Source: Sinomonas susongensis (GTDB lineage Bacteria; Actinomycetota; Actinomycetes; Actinomycetales; Micrococcaceae). Taken from it: a DNA stretch of 64,000 bases. Positions 44,098 through 53,598 of this stretch are shown in pieces; positions within the stretch are counted from its first letter, which is position 1; each line of letters begins with the position of its first letter. The notes beneath the pieces were generated by a model. The model made no database searches. It was not told the origin of the DNA and was given only the letters and a program-made list of their open reading frames with translations. The translations under genes and the position numbers were made by a program. The stretch spans positions 1-64,000 of the forward strand of contig NZ_SSNH01000012.1 of NCBI RefSeq assembly GCF_005877005.1, written 5' to 3'.

Positions 44098-45003
44098 CTA
44101 GTGCCGGGACCCGAGCCCCGCGAGAGATGGCGCCACCGTGCGGACCTGCTGGCCGAGAGCCACAGCCTCCTTGATGGGCTCGGCTCCCGCCGCGACGAGC
44201 GCCTGGGCAACCGCCGCGGCCTCTTGCGCGACGTGCCGTCCACGGCTCGGAGCAGAATCCGCGCGGTGCCGTGGGGCGCCTTGGCTGGCCGTCACAGCGG
44301 CATCGTCCCGCCCGATTCCGGCCAACGCGTCGTCAGCGGCGGCCGCAGCGGCCCGGGCGGCGCCGGAACGCTCGGACCGCCACACGGCCGCGGAGGGGGC
44401 GACGGCGTGAGAGCTCGCCGCGGCCCCGTCGCCCGCTAGGGCATTGTCGCTGGCCCCGCGGGAGGGGGCGGCGGGCTGCTCGTGAGCCACGGAACCGCCG
44501 CTTGCCGCAGCGGCGAAGGCCTGAGCCTGGTGAACGGTGGCGTCAGGGGACTTCGATGCCTGGCCGGGAACCGAGGCGTCGGCCTCGGCGGGAGCAGCCG
44601 CTGAACTGCGCACCTCCGCCTGCGGTGGGTTCGCGGAATAGTCCACGCCCCCGAGCGCGGCCACCCCGGAGGCGCTCAGGCCGACCCCGGCGATCACCGC
44701 CGCGCTGATGGCGGCGCCACGGTGCAGCTTCCGCGGAGGGAGGGGAACGGCAGGGGCCACGCGAGGGGAGAGATTTCCCGCGGCAGCCTCGGCCGCACGA
44801 TGTGCGGCACGGCTCGGCGCGGCTGCTCCCACTGCCTCCGACCCATACCGCAGGAGATCCGCGAGCGCCCCGCTCGGCTCGGGGGCCTCGGGCGGGCACA
44901 GCGCGCGGAGAGACTCGAGCGCATGGGCGAGCACGCCGTCGTCCGCAAGACCGGAATCGGCGAGGAGATCCGCCACCGAGTCACGAATCGGTTCCCTGCT
45001 CAC
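44098..45003 (-). CDS. Membrane protein coupled to the ECF sigma factor (possible anti-sigma)
   Basis: 301 residues: an N-terminal region of about 90 residues with two helical stretches, one membrane helix (about 96-116, AAISAAVIAGVGLSASGVAAL) and a long Ala/Ser/Arg-rich external part. The GTG overlaps the sigma factor stop (GTGA). Position and topology fit an anti-sigma factor, but I see no zinc-binding HxxxCxxC motif, so this rests on context. Confidence 0.6.
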   Translation of the reverse strand: MSREPIRDSVADLLADSGLADDGVLAHALESLRALCPPEAPEPSGALADLLRYGSEAVGAAAPSRAAHRAAEAAAGNLSPRVAPAVPLPPRKLHRGAAISAAVIAGVGLSASGVAALGGVDYSANPPQAEVRSSAAAPAEADASVPGQASKSPDATVHQAQAFAAAASGGSVAHEQPAAPSRGASDNALAGDGAAASSHAVAPSAAVWRSERSGAARAAAAAADDALAGIGRDDAAVTASQGAPRHRADSAPSRGRHVAQEAAAVAQALVAAGAEPIKEAVALGQQVRTVAPSLAGLGSRH

Positions 45004-45551
45004 TGTGCCATCACCCCTTCCGAGACCATCTCGCGCAAGACCTTGAGTCCCCGCCGTTGAAGCTGCTTGACCGCCCCAGGCGTCTTGCCGAGCACGCTCG
45101 CGACATCATCCACGCTGAGCTCGCCCACGATCCGCAGCATCAGCACATCCCTCTGCTCGGGCTTGAGCGACCCGATGAGCAGGTGGGCATCCGTCTGTCC
45201 CGTGCGCACGAGCGCCTCCGCCTCCGCCGACGGAACCGCACGCATGTCGAGGAGCGGATCGTAGTCCACGCTCCGCGGCCTCCGCTCGACCCGGCGATAG
45301 TGGTCGACCACCCGTGCGTGCGCGACGGAGAAGACGAAGGTCCGAAGCCCGGCGACACCGCCGGTGATCTCGCCGATTCGGGGAAGGACGCTGAGAAAGA
45401 CGTCCTGCATGAGTGCCTCCGGGTCCTCTACACCTCGGGCCCCGACGTAGCCGAGGACGGCGGGGGCAAGGCTCTGGTAGACGCGGGAGAACAGCTCCGT
45501 CTCCGGCAGGACGCCCGCGACAAGGTCGTGGTCCGTCAGCGAATCCGTCAC
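45000..45551 (-). CDS. ECF-type RNA polymerase sigma factor
   Basis: 183 residues from the GTG at 45551. Sigma region 2 (LAPAVLGYVGARGVEDPEALMQDVFLSVL, then RTFVFSVAHARVVDHYRR) and region 4 (LKPEQRDVLMLRIVGELSVDDVASVLGKTPGAVKQLQRRGLK) are clear. An ATG at 45581 would add 10 residues. The 237-bp gap to purA holds a TACACT box (45592-45597, minus strand) that could be its promoter; no other gene is seen there. Confidence 0.85.
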   Translation of the reverse strand: MTDSLTDHDLVAGVLPETELFSRVYQSLAPAVLGYVGARGVEDPEALMQDVFLSVLPRIGEITGGVAGLRTFVFSVAHARVVDHYRRVERRPRSVDYDPLLDMRAVPSAEAEALVRTGQTDAHLLIGSLKPEQRDVLMLRIVGELSVDDVASVLGKTPGAVKQLQRRGLKVLREMVSEGVMAQ

Positions 45552-45788
45552 TGATCCCCGCTCTCGTCGAGAACTCCCCATTGGCCGTCTCAGTGTACGG
45601 GCAAGCAGGTGTTCTCGTCCCGACTGCTGGAGACATGGGAGAAGCCGGGCTGGAACATGATGGGGGACAGATTCCGGCCCGGCTTCCATCCATGTCATCG
45701 CTCGGGAGGGCCCGGGGGTTACGCGGCAGAAGAATTTCTTTGGCGAATTCTTTTCCGGCAGCTTCCGGCCTCCGGCAGGCCGAGTGGC

Positions 45789-47075
45789 TCAGTCGATGAG
45801 GTCGCGGACCACGATCGTCTGGTCCCGGTCCGGGCCGACGCCGATCGCGGAGAAGCGGGTGCCCGAGAGCTTTTCGAGGGCGAGGACGTAGTCGCGCGCG
45901 TTCGCCGGGAGTTCGTCGAGGGTCTGAGCGCCGGAGATGTCCTCCGTCCAACCGTCGAAGTACTCGAAGATCGGCTTGGCGTGGTGGAACTCGGTCTGCG
46001 TCATGGGCATCTCATCGTGCCGCACGCCGTCGACGTCGTATGCCACGCACACCGGGATCTTCTCGATGCCCGTGAGCACGTCGAGCTTCGTGAGGAAGTA
46101 GTCGGTGAAGCCGTTGACCCGCGAGGCGTGCCGCGCGAGGACCGAGTCGTACCAGCCGCAGCGACGAGGCCGGCCCGTGTTGACCCCGTACTCGCCCCCG
46201 GTCTTCTGGAGGTAGGCGCCCATCTCGTCGAACAGCTCGGTCGGGAACGGCCCCGCACCCACACGCGTCGTGTAGGCCTTGATGATGCCGATGACCCGGG
46301 AGATGCGGGTCGGCCCGATCCCCGAGCCGACGGAGGCGCCGCCCGCGGTCGGGTTCGACGACGTCACAAACGGGTAGGTGCCGTGGTCGACGTCGAGGAA
46401 CGTCGCCTGGCCGCCCTCCATGAGGACGACCTTCCCGTCGTCGAGCGCCCTGTTGAGCTCATAGGTGGAATCGACGACGAGGGGGCGGAGGCGGTCCGCG
46501 AAGCCCAGGAAATAGTCGACCGTCTCGTCGACGCTCACGGCGCGGCGGTTGTACACCTTGACGAGGAGCTCGTTCTTCTGATGGAGGGAACCCTCGACCT
46601 TCTGGCGCAGGATCGACTCGTCGAAGACGTCCTGCACCCGGATGCCCAGGCGCGCCACCTTGTCCATGTACGCCGGCCCGATGCCGCGGCCCGTCGTGCC
46701 GATCGCGCGCTTGCCGAGGAAGCGCTCCGTCACCTTGTCGAGGGTCTGGTGGAACGGAGCCACCAGATGGGCGTTCGCCGAGACGCGGAGCCGGGAGGTG
46801 TCGCCGCCCCGGGCCTCGAGGCCCTCGATCTCCTCGAAGAGCGCCTCGAGGTTCACGACGCAGCCGTTGCCGATGATCGGGATCGCGTTGGGGCTGAGGA
46901 TGCCGGCGGGAAGGAGCTTGAGCTCGTACTTCTCGCCGCCGACGACGACGGTGTGCCCTGCGTTGTTGCCGCCGTTCGGCTTGACCACGTAGTCGACGCG
47001 GTGTCCGAGCAGATCCGTCGCCTTGCCCTTGCCCTCATCGCCCCACTGGGCTCCGACGATCACGATTGCTGGCAT
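45789..47075 (-). CDS. Adenylosuccinate synthetase
   Basis: A 428-residue PurA, which links IMP and aspartate with GTP on the way to AMP. The phosphate-binding [16 protein letters not shown] starts at residue 8, followed by [11 protein letters not shown] and [17 protein letters not shown]. The ATG at 47075 follows GGGGAGGAATCC; the frame continues upstream through the structured leader and is not used. Confidence 0.96.
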   Translation of the reverse strand: MPAIVIVGAQWGDEGKGKATDLLGHRVDYVVKPNGGNNAGHTVVVGGEKYELKLLPAGILSPNAIPIIGNGCVVNLEALFEEIEGLEARGGDTSRLRVSANAHLVAPFHQTLDKVTERFLGKRAIGTTGRGIGPAYMDKVARLGIRVQDVFDESILRQKVEGSLHQKNELLVKVYNRRAVSVDETVDYFLGFADRLRPLVVDSTYELNRALDDGKVVLMEGGQATFLDVDHGTYPFVTSSNPTAGGASVGSGIGPTRISRVIGIIKAYTTRVGAGPFPTELFDEMGAYLQKTGGEYGVNTGRPRRCGWYDSVLARHASRVNGFTDYFLTKLDVLTGIEKIPVCVAYDVDGVRHDEMPMTQTEFHHAKPIFEYFDGWTEDISGAQTLDELPANARDYVLALEKLSGTRFSAIGVGPDRDQTIVVRDLID

Positions 47076-47128
47076 GGATTCCTCCCCGGTACGCCTACGG
47101 TCCGTCTGGCCGACAGCCTTCATGCGAA

Positions 47129-47190
47129 AGCCCCGACTCCTGCGTGCAGCTCGACTCGCGGTGAAGCTGCGTGGCAAGAGTGCCGGGGCT
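47129..47190 (-). other. Structured purA leader / divergent spacer
   Basis: A long hairpin in the 149-bp spacer between purA and the divergent DUF1206 gene. AGCCCCG plus ACTC (47129-47139) pairs with GAGT, a 2-nt bulge and CGGGGCT (47178-47190), and an inner GCAGCT/AGCTGC stem lies at 47146-47151/47165-47170. On the minus strand it is followed by TTTCGC, so it resembles an attenuator in the purA leader. No known purine aptamer was recognised. Confidence 0.45.
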
Positions 47191-47224
47191 CTTGCCACCC
47201 AAGTCTACCGAAGCAGGGCGTGAG

Positions 47225-48115
47225 ATGCCGAAGACGGGGAAACCATCACGTATGGGAAACTCCGGCGACGAGCATCGGGGCCCGGGCGACAAGACCCGCG
47301 ACGCAGCGAAGGACGGCGCCCGCACGGTCGAGCACGGGGCGGACGAGGCCTCGCGGTCTCCTTGGGCGACGGGGGTGGCCCGCGTCGGATTCGCCTTCGT
47401 CGGCCTCCTGCACATCCTCATCGCGTGGATTGCCGGGCAGGTGGCCCTCGGGGGGAGCAGCAGCAATGCCGACGAGTCGGGCGCCGTCGGGCAGATCGCC
47501 TCAGCCCCCGGCGGACCCGTCATCCTCGGGGCCGGGACGCTCTGCTGCGCAGCGCTCGCGCTCTGGATGTTCTTCGAGTTCTTCGCCGAATGGCGACGTC
47601 ATGGAAAGCCCACCAAGGGGCTCGGACCCGCGGGGACCGGCGTCGCCTACGCCGCGCTCGCCGCACTGTTCGTGACGTTCGCCCTGGGCAACCGGAAGAA
47701 CTCGAGCCAACAGTCGCGCGAGATCACCGCGACGCTGCTCGCGGTGCCGCTCGGCGTCGTCGTCCTCGTCATCGCGGGGCTCGTGCTGCTCGGCGCCGCA
47801 GGGTACTTCGGGTACCGGGGATTCACCCAGTCATTCCTCGGCAAGGACGCCCAGCCCCTTCCGTCAGTCCCCAGCTGGGTGAAGATCATGGGCAGCGTGG
47901 GGTATGTCGCGAAGGGCGTGGCCCTCGCGGTGCTCGGCGTCCTGGTTCTCGTCGCGACGGTGCGGCACGATCCCCAGCAGCAGTCGGGCCTCGACGGCGC
48001 CCTCAAGGGGCTGGCAGCGCAGCCGTTCGGCGGGTGGCTCCTGGGCGCGGTTGCGATCGGCCTCGCCTGCTACGGCGTGTACTCGGCGGCAAGGGCGAGA
48101 TACGCCCACTTCTAA
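47225..48115 (+). CDS. DUF1206 membrane protein
   Basis: A 296-residue integral membrane protein with about six helices after a 50-residue charged N-terminus; it contains the repeated VARVGFAFVGLLHILIAWI and VGYVAKGVALAVLGVLVLV halves typical of DUF1206. Function unknown. The ATG at 47225 is taken as the start; a second ATG at 47252 is also possible. It is divergent from purA. Confidence 0.8.
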   Translation: MPKTGKPSRMGNSGDEHRGPGDKTRDAAKDGARTVEHGADEASRSPWATGVARVGFAFVGLLHILIAWIAGQVALGGSSSNADESGAVGQIASAPGGPVILGAGTLCCAALALWMFFEFFAEWRRHGKPTKGLGPAGTGVAYAALAALFVTFALGNRKNSSQQSREITATLLAVPLGVVVLVIAGLVLLGAAGYFGYRGFTQSFLGKDAQPLPSVPSWVKIMGSVGYVAKGVALAVLGVLVLVATVRHDPQQQSGLDGALKGLAAQPFGGWLLGAVAIGLACYGVYSAARARYAHF

Positions 48116-48120
48116 TCCGT

Positions 48121-48274
48121 CTCGGGTACACCAACACCCCACCCCACACCCACTCGGGTACACCAACACCCCACGCGAGACGTCAACGCGGTGCACATCT
48201 GTACCCGAAACGCCTGAGGAGCCGACTTGGCGTACCCGAGACGCCTCAGCAGCCGACTTGGCGTACCCGAAACG
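48121..48274. repeat. Inverted array of 31/32-bp repeats
   Basis: Two units beginning CTCGGGTACACCAACACCCC (48121, 48153; period 32) face three units containing GTACCCGA in the opposite orientation (48201, 48232, 48263; period 31). The arms share GGGTAC/GTACCC and can pair. The block lies between the convergent DUF1206 and alditol oxidase genes. The right-hand units share TTGGCGTACCCGAAACG with the 31730-31822 block. Confidence 0.88.
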
Positions 48275-48276
48275 GG

Positions 48277-49521
48277 CTAGGCGAGGACGCGGTCGAGGTA
48301 GGCGTTCCGGAACTTGCCGTCCGGATCGCGCTTGGCCACCAGGTCGCGGAAGTCCTCGAACCGCGGGTAGAGCTCCGCGAGCTGGGCAGTCGGCACCGTG
48401 AAGACCTTTCCCCAGTGGGGACGGGCCGCGAACGGGGCCAATGCCGACTCGAGCTCCGGGAGGAACGCCTCGACCTCGGCCTGCATGAGCCGCCACGTGA
48501 AGTGCAGCGCGACGCTGTCCTGCCGATAGGCGGGGCTGAGCCAGAATTCGTCCGCGGCGATCGTACGCACCTCGGAGACGAACAGGAGCGGGGCGAACTT
48601 GCCCGCGAGCCCGCGAACGGCCTCGAACGCCGCAGCGGCGTGCGCGCGCGGCAGCAGGTACTCGGTCTGCAGTTCGTCGCCAGCACTCGGCGTGAACTCG
48701 TGCCGGAAGTGCGGAAGCCTATCCAACCACGGTCCCGGCACGTCCAGCTGCTGGGTGCAGTTCACGGCGTCCATCTCGGGCAGCGGGTGCCTCGGGCGGG
48801 TCGCGGGCCGGGCGCCGTGGAACTGGGTGGGGGCGGGCCCGGGCTCGGCATCCAGCCGCACCTTCCGCCACACCTGCGGCACCGTGTCCCCGGCGTAGTC
48901 CGTGAACAGCGAGACGCTGTAGCCGTCGCCGGCCACGGAGTCGTAGTCCTCGAGCACCGTCTCCCACGGAAGGTCCTCGAACACCTGCTGCCGCACCTTG
49001 TAGGTCGGCTCGACGGCGAGCTCGAGCGCCGTCACGATCCCCAGCGCACCCAGGCCGACGACGCTCCCGAGGAACTCCTCGCCGTCGTCCTCTGAAATCC
49101 GCTCGACTTCCCCCGAGGCTCGGACGAACTCCACCGCCTTCACCGCGGAGGAGAGCGCCTTGCTCGAGACGCCGGAACCGTGGGTGCCCGTCTGCACGGC
49201 GCCGGCGACTGAGATGTGCGGCAGCGACGCCATGTTGTGCAGCGCCCAGCCCTCCCGCTCGAGCGCGAGCCCGAGGTCGCCGTAGGTGATTCCGCCTGGG
49301 ACCCGCGCCACGCGCCGTTCCGAGTCCACCTCGACGGCGCCGGGAAGGCGGTCCAGCACGACCTGCACTCCCGAGGTGTCCGCGACGTCGTTGAAGCAGT
49401 GCCGCGACCCGAGGGCCTTCACCCGCTCGGAGCGGGCGACGAGCTCGGCGAGCTCCTCCACCGACTCCGGTCGGGCCACCGACGCCGCCGAGTACTCCAG
49501 ATTCCCAGCCCAGTTCTTCAT
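48277..49521 (-). CDS. Alditol (xylitol-type) oxidase, FAD-dependent
   Basis: A 414-residue flavoprotein of the alditol/D-arabinono-lactone oxidase family. NWAGNLEYSA, LGSRHCFND and ASLPHISVAGAVQTGTHGSG closely follow Streptomyces alditol oxidase. His41 in GSRHCFN corresponds to the residue that binds FAD covalently. It oxidises xylitol or similar polyols at C1 with O2, giving the aldose and H2O2. As the third gene after xylA and xylB it would feed xylose into the same pathway. Confidence 0.85.
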   Translation of the reverse strand: MKNWAGNLEYSAASVARPESVEELAELVARSERVKALGSRHCFNDVADTSGVQVVLDRLPGAVEVDSERRVARVPGGITYGDLGLALEREGWALHNMASLPHISVAGAVQTGTHGSGVSSKALSSAVKAVEFVRASGEVERISEDDGEEFLGSVVGLGALGIVTALELAVEPTYKVRQQVFEDLPWETVLEDYDSVAGDGYSVSLFTDYAGDTVPQVWRKVRLDAEPGPAPTQFHGARPATRPRHPLPEMDAVNCTQQLDVPGPWLDRLPHFRHEFTPSAGDELQTEYLLPRAHAAAAFEAVRGLAGKFAPLLFVSEVRTIAADEFWLSPAYRQDSVALHFTWRLMQAEVEAFLPELESALAPFAARPHWGKVFTVPTAQLAELYPRFEDFRDLVAKRDPDGKFRNAYLDRVLA

Positions 49522-49560
49522 GCTTTCCTTCAGATCGGGGTCAGTGATGATGACCGGAGT

Positions 49561-51000
49561 TCAGTGATGGCTCAGCGCGGCGGCCGCGCGGTACCGTTCG
49601 AGGACTTCGGGAGCAGCGGGGGCGGTGACCGTCGTCGTGCCCGCATTCTCCCACTCGGGGAACCGCCCCAGGAGGATCCCGGCCGCCTGCCGTGCGGCGC
49701 CGTCGGCCACGTACTCCCCCGGCTCCGGCACGAGCACGGGCAGGCCGAAGATCCCGGCCGCAGCCCGCTGGACGGCCTCCGAGCGCGCGCCACCGCCCAC
49801 GAGGATGATCCGCTCGGCTGCGACTCCCAGCGAGGTGAGGGCCGCAAGGCCGTCCGCGAGGGAGCACACTATGCCCTCGACCGCGGCCCGCGCGAGGTTC
49901 GCCGGGGTGTAGTTCCGCAGCGTGAGGCCGTGCAGGGAGCCGGTCGCGTCCGGCAGGTTGGGGGTCCGCTCGCCCTCGAAGTAAGGCACGAGTGTGAGGC
50001 CCTCGGCCCCGACCGGTGCTGCGAGCGCGAGCTCGGTGAGCTCGGGCAGGGTGACGCCGAGCAGCGCGGCGGTCGCGTCCAGGACGCGTGAGGCGTTGAG
50101 CGTGCACGCGAGCGGGAGGTAGTGCCCGGTTGCGTCGGCGAATCCGGCAACAAGCCCGGAGACGTCCGACGTCGGGCGGTCGGCTACGGCGAAGACGGTC
50201 CCCGAGGTGCCGATCGAGACGACGACGTCCCCCAGGGCGGCTCCGACGCCGAGCCCGGCCCCGGCGTTGTCTCCGGCGCCGGGGCCCACGAGGGCATCCG
50301 CCTGCGGCAGGGCCGCCGCCCTTCCCCCGGCTTCGAGGGGCCCGAGGACCCGCGGGAGCACGGGCACGTGGCCGAGGGTCCGCTCGAGGACCTCGGGAAG
50401 GTACGTGCCTGTCACGGGCGAGAAGTAGCCGGTGCCGGAGGCGTCGGAGCGGTCGGTGACGAGAGAGTCAATGGCACCATCGAGTCCTTGGCTCGCCGGC
50501 CCGTGGCCCGCGAGCCGCCACGAGAGCCAGTCGTGCGGGAGGCACACGGCCGCGGTCCTCGCGGCGTTCTCGGGCTCGTTCTCAGCGAGCCAGCGGAGCT
50601 TGGTCGCGGTGATGGACGCGACGGGGACGGTGCCGGTCTGCTCGGCCCACCAGCGGGCGCCGGCGGCAATATCGCCGTCGCCCGCTTCCTTGACGAGGTC
50701 CGACGCCGCTCGCGCCGAGCGCGTGTCGTTCCACAGGAGTGCGGGGCGCACGACCTCGCCCTCCGAGTCGAGGCACGCCATGCCGTGCTGCTGGCCGCCC
50801 ACCGAGATGGCGGCGACGTCGTCGAGTCCGCCCGCCGCCGCGACCGCGGCCTGAAGTGCGTCCCACCAGGCGTCGGGATGAACCTCCGTGCCCGCCGGGT
50901 GCGGCGCCGAGCCGAAGCGCACAAGCGCTCCGGTCTCGGCGTCGCGCACCACGACCTTGCAGGACTGCGTCGAGCTGTCGACTCCGGCTACGAGGGGCAT
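49561..51000 (-). CDS. Xylulokinase
   Basis: A 479-residue FGGY-family sugar kinase ([15 protein letters not shown], then WWDALQAAV and [15 protein letters not shown], with C-terminal [15 protein letters not shown]). It phosphorylates D-xylulose from XylA to xylulose 5-phosphate. It follows xylA with a 74-bp gap that contains a perfect hairpin, so it is likely expressed at a lower level than xylA. Confidence 0.93.
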   Translation of the reverse strand: MPLVAGVDSSTQSCKVVVRDAETGALVRFGSAPHPAGTEVHPDAWWDALQAAVAAAGGLDDVAAISVGGQQHGMACLDSEGEVVRPALLWNDTRSARAASDLVKEAGDGDIAAGARWWAEQTGTVPVASITATKLRWLAENEPENAARTAAVCLPHDWLSWRLAGHGPASQGLDGAIDSLVTDRSDASGTGYFSPVTGTYLPEVLERTLGHVPVLPRVLGPLEAGGRAAALPQADALVGPGAGDNAGAGLGVGAALGDVVVSIGTSGTVFAVADRPTSDVSGLVAGFADATGHYLPLACTLNASRVLDATAALLGVTLPELTELALAAPVGAEGLTLVPYFEGERTPNLPDATGSLHGLTLRNYTPANLARAAVEGIVCSLADGLAALTSLGVAAERIILVGGGARSEAVQRAAAGIFGLPVLVPEPGEYVADGAARQAAGILLGRFPEWENAGTTTVTAPAAPEVLERYRAAAALSHH

Positions 51001-51018
51001 GTCTGCTCCTTAGGGACG

Positions 51019-51049
51019 GGGCCTGCCGCCCTGGGGTGGCGGCAGGCCC
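51019..51049 (-). terminator. Intercistronic hairpin between xylA and xylB
   Basis: A perfect 12-bp stem, GGGCCTGCCGCC (51019-51030) with GGCGGCAGGCCC (51038-51049), loop CTGGGGT, between two genes of the same operon. No U-run follows on the minus strand, so partial termination or 3'-end protection of xylA mRNA is more likely than full termination. Confidence 0.65.
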
Positions 51050-51074
51050 AACGAGCGGCGGCGGGGAATGGGCG

Positions 51075-52262
51075 TCAGCGAGCGCCCGTGAGGTGCTCGA
51101 GCGCGAGCTGGTTGAGCTTGATGAACGCGAAGGAACGCTGAGCGGCCTTGTCGGCATCGAACGACTCGAAAGCGGACGTGTCGGCGAGGAGGTCGGCGGC
51201 GGTCTCGCCCGACGCGAGCGTCGACTCGCCCAGCTCGAAGACACCCGAGGCGCGCAGGGCGTCCTGCACCTCCGGATCGGCGCGGAACGCCGTCGCGCGC
51301 TCCTTGAGGATCAGGTACATCCGCATGTTCGCGCGGGCCGACTCCCACACGCCGTCGTACCCGTCGGTGCGGGACGGCTTGTAGTCGAAGTGGCGGGGAC
51401 CGTCGTAGCGCGGGCCGCCGTTCGGGAAGCCGTTCTCGAGCAGGTCCACGGTGAAGAAGGCGCTCGTGAGGTCGCCGTGGCCGAAGACGAGGTCCTGGTC
51501 GTACTTGATGCTGCGCTGGCCGTTGAGGTCGATGTGGAAGAGCTTGCCGGCCCACAGCGCCTGCGCGATGCCGTGTGTGAAGTTCAGGCCGGCCATCTGC
51601 TCGTGGCCCACCTCGGGGTTGAGGCCCACGATGTCGCCGTTCTCGAGCTGGGCGATGAACGCGAGGCCATGGCCGACCGAGGGCAGGAGGATGTCGCCGC
51701 GCGGCTCGTTCGGCTTGGGCTCGAGCGCGATGCGCAGGCCGTAGCCCTTTTCCTTGATGTAGGCGGCGGCGGTGTCGACGCCCTCGCGGTAGCGGTCGAG
51801 CGCGGCGTTGATGTCCTTGGAGCCGTCGTACTCGGCGCCCTCGCGGCCGCCCCACATCACGAACGTCTCCGCACCGAGCTCGGCGGCGAGGTCGATGTTG
51901 TGGAGGACCTTGGCGAGTGCGAAGCGGCGCACCGAGCGGTCGTTGGACGTGAAGCCGCCGTCCTTGAAGACCGGGTGGCTGAAGAGGTTGGTCGTGACCA
52001 TCGGGACCTTGAGGCCAGTCTCCTCGAGCGCGGAGCGGAAGCGCTTGAGGATGAGCTCGCGCTCGTTCGGGGTCGCGCCGAACGGGATGAGGTCATTGTC
52101 GTGGAACGTGATCCCGTAGGCGCCGAACTCGGCGAGCTGGTGGACCGCCTCGACCGGGTCGACGTCGGCGCGGGTGGGGACGCCGAACGGGTCGTTCCCA
52201 GTCCAGCCGACCGTCCAGAGTCCGAAGGTGAACTTGTCTTCAGGGGTTGGTGTTGCAGCCAT
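51075..52262 (-). CDS. Xylose isomerase
   Basis: A 395-residue class I (Streptomyces-type) xylose isomerase. The catalytic His and Asp are in [12 protein letters not shown], Glu and Lys in [11 protein letters not shown], and further metal ligands in [13 protein letters not shown] and FHIDLNGQ. It interconverts D-xylose and D-xylulose. It is the first gene of the xylA-xylB-alditol oxidase operon, divergent from the ROK repressor. Confidence 0.96.
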   Translation of the reverse strand: MAATPTPEDKFTFGLWTVGWTGNDPFGVPTRADVDPVEAVHQLAEFGAYGITFHDNDLIPFGATPNERELILKRFRSALEETGLKVPMVTTNLFSHPVFKDGGFTSNDRSVRRFALAKVLHNIDLAAELGAETFVMWGGREGAEYDGSKDINAALDRYREGVDTAAAYIKEKGYGLRIALEPKPNEPRGDILLPSVGHGLAFIAQLENGDIVGLNPEVGHEQMAGLNFTHGIAQALWAGKLFHIDLNGQRSIKYDQDLVFGHGDLTSAFFTVDLLENGFPNGGPRYDGPRHFDYKPSRTDGYDGVWESARANMRMYLILKERATAFRADPEVQDALRASGVFELGESTLASGETAADLLADTSAFESFDADKAAQRSFAFIKLNQLALEHLTGAR

Positions 52263-52316
52263 GTTGACACCTCATTGGTCTTGGAGAAAGGGGGATGCTT
52301 CCGAGCGGAAGAAGAA

Positions 52317-52336
52317 TTAGTATGTGTTCTAAACTA
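52317..52336. promoter_or_regulatory. Candidate ROK (XylR-type) operator
   Basis: TTAGTATGTGTTCTAAACTA between xylA and the ROK gene. TTAGT and AACTA form the outer inverted half-sites, as in known xylose-repressor operators. A close match lies before the aldo/keto reductase at 39494-39513. Confidence 0.65.
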
Positions 52337-52383
52337 TATAGGTCGTGGTGAACTTGGTCAACGGTCTTTCGGAAGGAGTGAGC

Positions 52384-53598
52384 GTGCGCGAGCAGGACGG
52401 CGCAACGAAGGCGCCCGGGCGCGTGGGCGACGTGCGACGCCGCAATCTCGCGCTCGTCCTCGGGCGTATCGGGCCCGAGGAACCGGCGACCCGTGCTGAG
52501 ATAGCTGCGGCGACCGGGCTGACGAAGGCCTCGGTCTCGAGCCTCGTTGCCGAGCTCCTCGAGACGGGACTCGTCGACGAGCTCGGGGTGACGCGCGCCG
52601 GCGAGCGGGGGCGGCCCGGCGTGGGCCTCGCCCTCGACGCGCGGCGCGGGGCGCTCGGCGCCGAGGTCAACGTCGACTACCTTGCGGTCGGGGTTGTGGA
52701 CCTCCACGGATCGCTCCGTTACCATGAGGTCGCCGAGACCGTGAACCGCGGCAGGGGGCCGAACGACGTCGTCGCCGAGCTCTCCCGGATCGTCGAGCGG
52801 TGCGTTTCCGCAGCTGACGACGCCGGCATGACGCTCCTCGGCGGCGGCCTCGCCGTGCCGGCCCTCGTCGATCCATCGCGCGGGACCATCCTCAATGCCC
52901 CCAACCTGGGCTGGCGGAACGCAGACCTGGCCCCCGCGCTCGGAGGACTCGTCCCCGGGGCGCCGTTCGGCGTCGTCCTCTCCAACGAAGCCGACAGCGC
53001 GGCCCTCGCCGAGCTCTGGTACGGCCGGGGGACCTCCCTCGGGTCCTATCTCTACGTCTCCGGCGAGGTCGGCGTGGGCGGCGGCCTCGTCATGGGGTCA
53101 GAGCTGTTCTCCGGCCCCGGCGGCCACGCGGGCGAGGTGGGGCACATCGTCGTCGAGCCCACGGGGCAGCGATGCTCATGCGGGGGGCGCGGGTGCCTGG
53201 AGACGGTCGCGGGGCAGGAGGCGATCCTCGCCGCCGCGGGAATCACCGACGGAGGAAGCACGACGGCGGCCCGCATGGCCGCGCTGCAGGCCTCGCTCGA
53301 CGCCGGGGACACCCAGGCGATCACCGCCGTCGAACGTGCTGCGCACTACCTCGGCATCGCCATCGTCTCCTCCGCGCGGGTGGTCGACGTCTCCGCAGTC
53401 GTGCTCGGCGGCCACTTCGCGGCACTCGCACCCTGGATCCGGCCCGCACTGCTCAGCAGCCTCGAGGCCTTCGCCCCGGGAGTCATCGCAGAAGAGGCCG
53501 TCGCATTCTCGGAGCTGGGCACGACGGCAGCCCTCAGGGGCACTGCCGGAGCGGCCCTGCGGCGGGCTCTGGCAGCGCCGTACGAGCTGCTGGCCTAA
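52384..53598 (+). CDS. ROK-family repressor (XylR-like)
   Basis: A 404-residue protein: N-terminal winged helix (ATRAEIAAATGLTKASVSSLVAELLETGLV, about 32-65) followed by a ROK sugar-binding domain with the zinc motif GHAGEVGHIVVEP plus CSCGGRGCLE. The GTG at 52384 has AAGGAG with 5-nt spacing. The divergent position to xylA and the shared operator suggest that it represses the xylose/xylitol genes until sugar binds. Its stop overlaps the convergent membrane gene by 4 bp. Confidence 0.9.
   Translation: MREQDGATKAPGRVGDVRRRNLALVLGRIGPEEPATRAEIAAATGLTKASVSSLVAELLETGLVDELGVTRAGERGRPGVGLALDARRGALGAEVNVDYLAVGVVDLHGSLRYHEVAETVNRGRGPNDVVAELSRIVERCVSAADDAGMTLLGGGLAVPALVDPSRGTILNAPNLGWRNADLAPALGGLVPGAPFGVVLSNEADSAALAELWYGRGTSLGSYLYVSGEVGVGGGLVMGSELFSGPGGHAGEVGHIVVEPTGQRCSCGGRGCLETVAGQEAILAAAGITDGGSTTAARMAALQASLDAGDTQAITAVERAAHYLGIAIVSSARVVDVSAVVLGGHFAALAPWIRPALLSSLEAFAPGVIAEEAVAFSELGTTAALRGTAGAALRRALAAPYELLA

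Noticed and set aside
31730-48274. CRISPR array suggested by 31-bp repeats
   Set aside because: Units are adjacent without variable spacers, only 3-5 are present per locus, and there are no cas genes. They are simple tandem or inverted intergenic repeats.
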